Shown: positions 1 through 6,296 of the stretch, in pieces
Numbering within the stretch: position 1 is the first letter of the stretch
Layout of the letters: every line of letters begins with the position of its first letter
The notes under the pieces: model-generated
What the model saw: the letters and a program-made list of their open reading frames with translations, nothing else
Database searches by the model: none
What the model was told of the DNA's origin: nothing
Position numbers and translations under genes: made by a program
DNA from: Planctomycetota bacterium
GTDB lineage: Bacteria; Planctomycetota; UBA1135
Reading direction: 5' to 3'
Assembly (NCBI GenBank): GCA_029243845.1
Contig: JAQWRF010000314.1
Span: forward strand, 1-7,293
Length of the DNA stretch: 7,293 bases

Positions 1-56
1 CCTTAAGCATGTTCAACCTCGGACGTTCACTGTTTGAGACAGCCGACAGCAAGTAA
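1..56 (+). CDS. Possible 3' end of a convergent gene (partial)
   Basis: A plus-strand frame, open from the left edge (first whole codon at base 3), ends with TAA at 54-56. It would encode a C-terminus of about 17 residues, LSMFNLGRSLFETADSK. The stop lies 5 bases from the stop of the minus-strand membrane protein gene, so the two genes would be tail to tail. The tail looks protein-like and the packing suits the compact window, but 17 codons are too few to prove coding or name a family. The other two plus frames carry stops in this stretch. If it is not coding, the segment is simply the region downstream of the operon. No convincing terminator hairpin is seen there. Confidence 0.35.
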   Translation, partial: LSMFNLGRSLFETADSK

Positions 57-61
57 TTAGC

Positions 62-1351
62 TTACTTCGCACCTAAATACTTTTCCGGGTCTTCCCAGAA
101 AGTCTTTGGGCAATTCGGGCAACAAAACTGAATTTCTTCACCTTGATACACGATAGTGTATTTAGGGTCGATCATTTCACCAGTTACTGGGCACTCGCTA
201 TTCGTAAGTTTAATCTCGCCTTCAGCAAGTATCTCAGTAGCTAAGGCGTCGCTAGGTTGCTCGGATTGAATGGCAGTGTCGAACAAATGCACCGTGGCAA
301 TCTCTTTAAGCGCCACTTCACTGGCTGCGGTAATAGAAGTACCGACTAAGCTTAAGATCTCTAGGCGCGGCATCTGCGCAATCAGAGGCATGATGCCATC
401 GTCAATTTGGACGGCCCGCGCTAATGACAATTCGACAATGTTGTCCTTTATCGGCATTAACAGTTCGGTCACTATTTGATTGTTGATATCGGTCGCGGTT
501 GCTGCAAAGTCGACATACAATTTATTGCTCTCGGTAGAAATCGTCTGCACATGCACCAAGTTGTCCCGCAGGCGTTGCACTGCCGCGGCGTCGGCTGCTG
601 CCAACGGCGGGCCAAATGGCGCGCCTAACTGTAGCCACTCGGCTATTAAATCAGTCTCTTCTAAAGTCAGCTGACGTTTGCCCTCGGGTGGCATGTGGTC
701 TTCGTCTTCTAGATCTAGCAAGATTCTTTCAAGAATAGGGTGTCCATCAGGATGCCCGACATTGACTGCGGCTCCGTCGTTTTTGCCGCCCTTGAGTATC
801 CATTCGGGTGCGTCCAAACGTAAGCCACCTTTCTGCTTGCTCGCGCTGTGACACTTCGAGCATTTGGCTTTGAAAACAGGCGCAATATCTCTCTCATAAC
901 TCACCACGCTAGCAGGTGGCTGAGACTCGTTGTTTGCTGCTAGGCGCAGCAGTGGCTCAAATATAAAATCTTCGCCATGGGTCATCGTGCCACCGTAGTG
1001 TCCGGCGCCTAGCATCGTCGCAACGCTTAGCAGTAAGACCTTGCGGTAGCGCGTGACATTGTTGTACAGCATTGCGCAAAGTATTGCGCTAAGGCCAGTG
1101 GCAATGCCCAAACGCTCGTGCCATTCGAGGGCAAAGTTTTCGACATAGCCCGGCTCTTGATGCAGTTGCCACCCAGAACCAGCGGCAAATGCCGCACAAG
1201 CGGCGGCCAAGGAAACCCAGAATCTTGGTGCGGGTGGATCGCCTTTACGCCAAGCGCGAAATTCATAGATACCCAAAGCGCATAACATTCCAATGGGCAA
1301 ATGTAACAGCATGGGGTGCAAGCGCCCAAAAAATTCTAGCAGTAAACTCAT
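62..1351 (-). CDS. DUF2231-like membrane protein with PSCyt1 c-type heme domain, LRR-like stretch and C-terminal YHS/TRASH-like metal-binding domain
   Basis: This 429-residue protein starts with a four-helix membrane domain (about residues 10-30, 44-62, 82-98 and 104-122) opening with the family signature GRLHPMLLHLPIG and closing with GHYGGTMTHGEDF. Basic loops at 31-43 and 99-104 and an acidic loop at 65-80 predict an N-out, C-out topology, which puts the rest in the periplasm. A planctomycete-type cytochrome c domain follows (about 150-245), with heme motif CSKCH at 164-168 and probable distal Met220 in HMPPEG. Residues about 275-360 resemble degenerate leucine-rich repeats (IVELSL, LEILSLVGTSI). 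The C-terminus (387-427) has CPVTG and FCCPNC, four cysteines like YHS/TRASH heavy-metal-binding domains. The ATG overlaps the DUF1501 stop as ATGA, with no clear Shine-Dalgarno, so coupled translation is likely. The probable role is a membrane-anchored redox partner of the upstream exported proteins; substrate and electron acceptor are unknown. The domain calls are solid, the function is inferred. Confidence 0.9.
   Translation of the reverse strand: MSLLLEFFGRLHPMLLHLPIGMLCALGIYEFRAWRKGDPPAPRFWVSLAAACAAFAAGSGWQLHQEPGYVENFALEWHERLGIATGLSAILCAMLYNNVTRYRKVLLLSVATMLGAGHYGGTMTHGEDFIFEPLLRLAANNESQPPASVVSYERDIAPVFKAKCSKCHSASKQKGGLRLDAPEWILKGGKNDGAAVNVGHPDGHPILERILLDLEDEDHMPPEGKRQLTLEETDLIAEWLQLGAPFGPPLAAADAAAVQRLRDNLVHVQTISTESNKLYVDFAATATDINNQIVTELLMPIKDNIVELSLARAVQIDDGIMPLIAQMPRLEILSLVGTSITAASEVALKEIATVHLFDTAIQSEQPSDALATEILAEGEIKLTNSECPVTGEMIDPKYTIVYQGEEIQFCCPNCPKTFWEDPEKYLGAK
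1348..1351 (-). other. ATGA start-stop overlap
   Basis: On the minus strand the ATG of the membrane protein gene (1351-1349) overlaps the TGA of the DUF1501 gene (1350-1348). This is a classic termination-reinitiation junction. The upstream bases are AT-rich and lack a strong Shine-Dalgarno sequence, supporting both the chosen start and coupled translation. Confidence 0.75.
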
Positions 1352-2784
1352 TGAAGAATTGGTTTAATCACGTTGCCGAACACATCAGTCAGCCGCATTT
1401 CGCGCCCTTGATGAAAGTAACCTAGGCGCTTATGGTCGAATCCTAAACAATGTAGCATGGTCGCGTGCAAGTCGTGCACGCTAACTGGATTTTCGGCAAT
1501 GTTGTAAGAGTGATCATCCGTTTTACCATAAACAATGCCTGGCTTGATGCCGCCGCCAGCTAGCCACACACTAAAACAACGTGGATGATGATCGCGTCCG
1601 TAATTTGTTTTGGTTAATGCGCCTTGACTGTAAACCGAGCGACCAAATTCTCCAGCCCATAAGATGATGGTGTCGTCGAGTAAGCCACGACGTTTTAGAT
1701 CTTTTACTAACGCCGCTTGAGCGCGATCGACCGCGCTAGTTTGCCCCTTAATTTCATTCGGAAGATTGTTGTGCTGATCCCATCCGCGGTGGAATAACTG
1801 AATGAAGCGTACACCGCGTTCGGCGAGGCGACGTGCGCGTAAACAATTTGAAGCAAAGCTACCTTGCGTATGCACGTCTTTGCCGTACATCTCTAGTGTC
1901 TCGTCGTCTTCGTCGCTAATGTCCGTCAGCTCGGGAACGGACATTTGCATGCGGTAAGCCATTTCGTATTGAGAAATACGTGACCGCACTTCGGGGTCGA
2001 AAGTGCGTTGATACTCTTTCTCGTTCAACTCATTGCTTAAATCAAGTAACTTCCGGCGGTCGTCGCGGCTGACACCTTTAGGGTTGTTGAGATATAGAAC
2101 CGGATCGTCTCCGGCACGTAATTTACATCCCTGATGCTCGCTTGGTAAAAATCCCGAGCCCCACATGCGTGCAGCGAGTGCTTGCATGTTGCCAGCGCCT
2201 TGCGAAATCATTACCACAAATGCAGGAAGGTTGGCATTGGCATTGCCTAGTCCATATGACATCCATGAGCCAAACGATGCTCGGCCAACTTGTTGAGTGC
2301 CCGTGTTAAAAAAAGTCAAAGCCGGCTCGTGATTGATAGCGTCAGTGTGCATTGATCTAATCAAGCACATATCTTTGGCAAGTGATGCTGTGTGCGGCAG
2401 CAATTCCGACAACCATACGCCATCTTGATTGTTGGCGTACTTGTTAAATTTAAAAACAGATGGCGCAACAGGGAAGCGTGCTTGACCCGATGTCATTCCC
2501 GTTAGGCGTTGCCCCTGACGGACAGATTCTGGCAACTCTTGGTTGAAATATTTCTGCAAGCCGGGTTTGTAGTCGAACAGGTCGAGTTGGCTCGGCGCAC
2601 CTTCCATGTGCATATAGATGACGCGCTTGGCTGTCGGGCGAAAGTGAGTACCGGTTGTGGGTACAGAGTTTTTCAAACCCAATAAGTCTGGACCCAATAG
2701 AGAATCTAAAGCTAGGCCGCCGATGCCTGCTGCGCCTAAACCAAAAAAGTGGCGTCGCGTCAAAAGTAAATCTTGGTCGTCCAT
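1348..2784 (-). CDS. DUF1501 family protein, Tat-exported (alkaline phosphatase/sulfatase-like superfamily)
   Basis: This 478-residue protein has the usual DUF1501 length. A twin-arginine motif, TRRHFFGLG (residues 9-17), precedes a hydrophobic Ala/Gly/Leu stretch to about residue 36, so it should be folded before export by Tat. Recognisable DUF1501 blocks are GAPSQLDLFDYKP (62-74), HRGWDQHNNLP (332-342), WAGEFGRS (376-383) and GRDHHPRCFSVWLAGGG (396-411). Their Asp, Glu and His residues lie where the alkaline phosphatase superfamily places metal ligands. I see no Cys/Ser-x-Pro-x-Arg formylglycine site of a true type I sulfatase, so sulfatase activity should not be assumed. Family members are usually annotated as hypothetical or 'sulfatase-like' and sit beside DUF1549/DUF1553 genes, as here. 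The ATG overlaps the upstream TAA by one base (TAATG), and its stop overlaps the next start by four bases. The family call is firm; the reaction is unknown. Confidence 0.93.
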   Translation of the reverse strand: MDDQDLLLTRRHFFGLGAAGIGGLALDSLLGPDLLGLKNSVPTTGTHFRPTAKRVIYMHMEGAPSQLDLFDYKPGLQKYFNQELPESVRQGQRLTGMTSGQARFPVAPSVFKFNKYANNQDGVWLSELLPHTASLAKDMCLIRSMHTDAINHEPALTFFNTGTQQVGRASFGSWMSYGLGNANANLPAFVVMISQGAGNMQALAARMWGSGFLPSEHQGCKLRAGDDPVLYLNNPKGVSRDDRRKLLDLSNELNEKEYQRTFDPEVRSRISQYEMAYRMQMSVPELTDISDEDDETLEMYGKDVHTQGSFASNCLRARRLAERGVRFIQLFHRGWDQHNNLPNEIKGQTSAVDRAQAALVKDLKRRGLLDDTIILWAGEFGRSVYSQGALTKTNYGRDHHPRCFSVWLAGGGIKPGIVYGKTDDHSYNIAENPVSVHDLHATMLHCLGFDHKRLGYFHQGREMRLTDVFGNVIKPILQ

Positions 2785-2786
2785 TA
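2782..2786 (-). other. TAATG stop-start overlap
   Basis: On the minus strand the TAA of the DUF1553 gene (2786-2784) shares its last base with the ATG of the DUF1501 gene (2784-2782). The bases just upstream hold no strong Shine-Dalgarno sequence, so a terminating ribosome probably reinitiates here. This fixes the DUF1501 start and ties the dose of the two products together. Confidence 0.75.
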
Positions 2787-5700
2787 GTTTTTATTAATCA
2801 CTTCGTCTAAAGACAGAATGGTGTTGGCCACTAAAGTGTAAGCCGCTAATTTCGATGGATCTAAAGTGGGGTCAACCATCGCTTCGCCGTATTCAAGCAG
2901 GCTTAATGCATCTTCAGGAGCAGTTTCAAACTTGGCGCGCATTGAAGATAAAGTCGCATATAACAAGCTAGTCTCTTCGTCAGACGGCTCGCGCCCCGTA
3001 CATGTCCTGAAGAGTTCCGTAAGCCTCCAATGATCCGCATCGTTCTCTTGCGGCGCATCGAGCAATAACATTTGTTGAGCCAGCATGCGTGCAGCTTCAA
3101 CATACTGCACATCGTTCCATAACACCAAAGCTTGCAGCGGTGTGTTAGTCGCGCCACGGGTTATTGTGCAAAACTCACGAGTCGGAGCGTCAAACATAAG
3201 CAGTGACGGCGGGGGAGACGCACGTTTCCAGTAGGTGTAAAGACTGCGGCGATATAAGTCGTTTCCTTCGCCACGCACAAAAGTACTGGTATTAGATTGC
3301 GGCATAGACACTTCCTTCCATAATCCATCTGGCTGGTAAGGTTTCACCGATACTCCGCCAAGCTCTTCGACTAATAGCCCCGACAAGAATAAAGCTTGGT
3401 CGCGAATTTCTTCAGCGCCCATTCTCTGCCGTGGGAAATAACTTAGGACGCCGCCGCCGGCGTCATTATTAGTGACGGATGATTGCTGATAAGTTTCAGA
3501 AGAATAAATTATTTTTAATATGTGCTGTATGTCCCAGCCACTCTCAATAAATTCAACTGCCAACCAGTCAAGTAATTCGGGATGACTTGGCCATGCGCCC
3601 TGTACTCCGAAATCGTTAGGCGTTGCAACGATGCCAGTGCCAAAGACCATTTGCCACAAGCGATTCACATAAACACGCGCTGTAAGTGGATTATCGGGGC
3701 TTACCAGCCACTGCGCTAAACCACGGCGGTCGTTGGGTGCATCCTCAAGCACCGAGCCAAGTTCAGCCGGTACTCCACGCGAAACGGGACGCTCAAGATC
3801 CGCTTGATCGTATTCGCCACGCGTCAATACATAAGCCTGGCGCGGCTCTGCTAATTCGCTCATCACCATTGTCTTCGGAATGGCGGCTTCAACGACATCA
3901 CGCTCGACATTTAGCTTAGAGAGCTGAGTCGTTTGAGCGCGATACTCGGGCGAGTGCAGCAGGCGCCAATCGCCTGATAGCTTCTCGTGTAATCCGGCAA
4001 CGCCATTTTGCAGACCACTTTGTGGAATAATCGACCACACTAACGAGTTACTTAATTCATTAATCGATGGCTGCGGCGACCAATACATGCCTCCGATGCC
4101 ACCCGTGTTCACTATTTTCATAACCACGGTGTTGATGCCAGCCAATAATTCTAAAGTGATGGTATCGCTGTCAGGTGTGGCGCCGCGGTCAATTCTATTT
4201 TCAAAGACCATTTTGCCATTCAAGAAAACTTGTACACCATCATCGCTGCTAATGGATACTTCAAGGTTTCGCGCAGATGGTACGTATAACTTCTTTCCGG
4301 CGAAACTTACTTTTTCTCCGGCAGGTAAGCCGTTGAAAACCTCGTTGTCTTTCACGCCTGCTACAAGCACCCACGAATAGGAGTCGGGCGCATACTTTTT
4401 CTCGAAATCGATTGTGGCATCGGCTTCTGGGCCAAAGATCTGATCGTATCCAGAGTATCGGTCGGTAGGAGTGTAGGGCCAAGTTCCGTACCAACGCGAG
4501 TTCGCTATCGGCATCAGGTCGAGACTGTCAGTGTTGATGTCGCCGGCAGTAATGGTTGCTTGCCCATAAACGTGTTGCGCATGCACCGATTTGTAACGCA
4601 GAGTAATCTTAATCTGACTACCGCCGGCGTAGCCAAACTTTGCATCTGCCATCAGCAGTAAATTGCGTCCGCCCTCAACCATGTGTGCCGCAGGGGCCCA
4701 TCCTGTTTTGTCATCGTCATCAAGAACGTTGACGGCTTCCCAGTCGGCGTTGTCTTGAGAATAATCAGCCCATGCCCAATTAAAGTTTATGATGTTCCAT
4801 TGAGTCGGGTCGGCTAAAGATACGCATTCGGCTTCTATCGAAGATAGAACGACATTCCCATTAGCTGCTCGGCCATTGCTGAATTCGAATAGCAACATGT
4901 TCGAGCTTGATTCAGCGATGTCTAATGAAATAAAGTGCTCGTCGGTGGAAGGGTTTTCTCCGCTGAGCACAATGGTGTTGTTTTCAAAGCTAATTGTGGA
5001 TGCGCTCGAAGTGCTTGCTGCAGAAATGGTGGAGTCATGCCATTGCACACCAAGAGTGCTTTGAGCGTTATCAAGGAAAGACACGAATTCGACAGCGTCT
5101 TTCGGGCTAGGCTTAGCAAGCAGGGCCTCTACTGCAGCGATGTCAACACCGTACAGTTCTAGCTGCGACTGTTGTTTGCTGCTCGGCACACTTATCATTG
5201 GCTCGAAGGCGCGCGTTGGATTGTTGCCTTCTTGCGAGTAGAGTCCGGGCTCGTCGTTGGAGTTGAAGTAGGCGAACATGCTGAAGAAATCCTCTTGGGT
5301 GATAGGATTAAATTTATGGTCGTGACAACGCGCACATCCCATAGCCAAGCCCAGGAAAACTTCGCCGGTAGTGTTGGTGCGTTCGGCCGCGTACTCGACT
5401 AAGTATTCTTCATTGATCGCGCCACCTTCGTCGGTGATAACATGGTTACGATTAAAACCGCTCGCCACTTTTTGTGATAGCGACCCGTTTTCAATGAGAT
5501 CGCCAGCGAGTTGTTCGTAAGTGAACTGATCGAAGGGCATGTTGCTTCGATAAGCCTCTAGCACCCAATCGCGCCATTTCCACATTTGACGGCCCGCGTC
5601 TGTGTGCGTGCCGATGGTGTCGCCATAGCGAGAAGCATCAAGCCAGGGCGTGGCCATGCGTTCGGCATAACGCTGTTGATAAACAGGAGTGCTGAATAAT

Positions 5701-6296
5701 TTGTTGATGCGTTCATCCTGACTTAAGCCGGTAAACAAATCGTATTCTTCGAGGGTGGGTGGCAAGCCAGTTACATCGATGAATAAACGCCGTATTAAAG
5801 TGTGCGTCTCGGTCTTGGCACTGCGTTGTTGAATAAAATGGTCAATAGGATTAGCTCCGTCGGGCACATCACTTCTTTGCGGAGGTATAAACGCCCAATG
5901 CTTTTCGTATTTTGCACCTTGCTTTATCCAGTCATAAATAAGTCGTCGCTGTTCGTCTATTAGTTGATCATGAACTTTGCTCTTAAGCGGCGGCATGATG
6001 TCATCAAGATCTTTAGCGTTGATGCGTTGCCAAATTAAACTAGCTTCGGGGTCTCCTGGAACTAGTGGGAAGCCAGACTCGCGCTCTGCAGTGGCGAAAT
6101 CAAAGCTGTCAAGCCGCAAGTCTTCTTTCCGCGATGACGGGTCACGCCCGTGGCAGGTGAAGCATGAGCTCGAGAGAATAGGCTGAATGTCACGCGAGTA
6201 CTGAACTTGCTGCGCGGAACTAAGCAGGCTTAAGACAAGCCAACTAATCATTAAATTTCCAATTTGCCATGGTCGATATCTTAACACTTTCGTCAA
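2784..6296 (-). CDS. PSCyt1-DUF1549-(PA14-like)-DUF1553 planctomycete-type cytochrome c domain protein
   Basis: This exported protein is 1170 residues from a TTG start at 6296. An N-terminal signal (K3, R6, R8, then a hydrophobic run 12-28 ending SSA) is followed by PSCyt1 (about 32-130), with heme motif CFTCH at 45-49 and probable distal Met101 (IMPP). DUF1549/PSCyt2 spans about 150-345, with LIRRLFIDVTGLPPT (167-181) and a second heme-type motif, CARCHDHKFNP (321-331). An insert at about 415-760 holds a discoidin-like half and a PA14-like beta domain (about 630-735, including SSDDGVQVFLNG), which suggests carbohydrate binding. DUF1553/PSD1 fills about 835-1145, with LTARVYVNRLWQMVFG (871-886) and RGATNTPLQALVLWND (1047-1062). 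The start is uncertain. An ATG at 6251 overlaps the DUF885 stop by 8 bases but leaves a signal without basic residues; a GTG at 6287 is also possible. I favour an upstream start because of the basic n-region. Likely a periplasmic diheme protein acting on an unknown substrate. Confidence 0.92.
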   Translation of the reverse strand: MTKVLRYRPWQIGNLMISWLVLSLLSSAQQVQYSRDIQPILSSSCFTCHGRDPSSRKEDLRLDSFDFATAERESGFPLVPGDPEASLIWQRINAKDLDDIMPPLKSKVHDQLIDEQRRLIYDWIKQGAKYEKHWAFIPPQRSDVPDGANPIDHFIQQRSAKTETHTLIRRLFIDVTGLPPTLEEYDLFTGLSQDERINKLFSTPVYQQRYAERMATPWLDASRYGDTIGTHTDAGRQMWKWRDWVLEAYRSNMPFDQFTYEQLAGDLIENGSLSQKVASGFNRNHVITDEGGAINEEYLVEYAAERTNTTGEVFLGLAMGCARCHDHKFNPITQEDFFSMFAYFNSNDEPGLYSQEGNNPTRAFEPMISVPSSKQQSQLELYGVDIAAVEALLAKPSPKDAVEFVSFLDNAQSTLGVQWHDSTISAASTSSASTISFENNTIVLSGENPSTDEHFISLDIAESSSNMLLFEFSNGRAANGNVVLSSIEAECVSLADPTQWNIINFNWAWADYSQDNADWEAVNVLDDDDKTGWAPAAHMVEGGRNLLLMADAKFGYAGGSQIKITLRYKSVHAQHVYGQATITAGDINTDSLDLMPIANSRWYGTWPYTPTDRYSGYDQIFGPEADATIDFEKKYAPDSYSWVLVAGVKDNEVFNGLPAGEKVSFAGKKLYVPSARNLEVSISSDDGVQVFLNGKMVFENRIDRGATPDSDTITLELLAGINTVVMKIVNTGGIGGMYWSPQPSINELSNSLVWSIIPQSGLQNGVAGLHEKLSGDWRLLHSPEYRAQTTQLSKLNVERDVVEAAIPKTMVMSELAEPRQAYVLTRGEYDQADLERPVSRGVPAELGSVLEDAPNDRRGLAQWLVSPDNPLTARVYVNRLWQMVFGTGIVATPNDFGVQGAWPSHPELLDWLAVEFIESGWDIQHILKIIYSSETYQQSSVTNNDAGGGVLSYFPRQRMGAEEIRDQALFLSGLLVEELGGVSVKPYQPDGLWKEVSMPQSNTSTFVRGEGNDLYRRSLYTYWKRASPPPSLLMFDAPTREFCTITRGATNTPLQALVLWNDVQYVEAARMLAQQMLLLDAPQENDADHWRLTELFRTCTGREPSDEETSLLYATLSSMRAKFETAPEDALSLLEYGEAMVDPTLDPSKLAAYTLVANTILSLDEVINKN

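Noticed and set aside
28..45. Small inverted repeat CTGT/ACAG near the left edge as a possible operon terminator
   Set aside because: The stem is only 4 bases with no U-tract, so it is well within chance.
1027..1329. Minus-strand 100-codon open frame inside the membrane protein gene
   Set aside because: It is another frame of the same strand as the 429-residue gene, whose helices and signature motifs are clear. Its own product is Cys-rich with no family features.
1189..1425. Plus-strand open frame of 78 codons across the membrane protein/DUF1501 junction
   Set aside because: It is antisense to two well-supported genes, has no recognisable domain and reads as the shadow of real coding sequence. 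The same holds for the plus-strand frames at 270-674, 3686-3919, 4087-4380, 4876-5402, 5977-6186, 6300-6494 and 6935-7183.
1348..2784. Annotation as a true sulfatase
   Set aside because: No Cys/Ser-x-Pro-x-Arg maturation motif is present; the conserved blocks match DUF1501 instead.
3447..3464. GC-rich inverted repeat (6-base arms GACGCC/GGCGTC, 6-base loop) that could resemble a terminator stem
   Set aside because: It lies inside the DUF1553 coding sequence, where it encodes an Asp-Ala-Gly-Gly-Gly-Val run, and has no following T-tract on either strand. Codon composition explains it.
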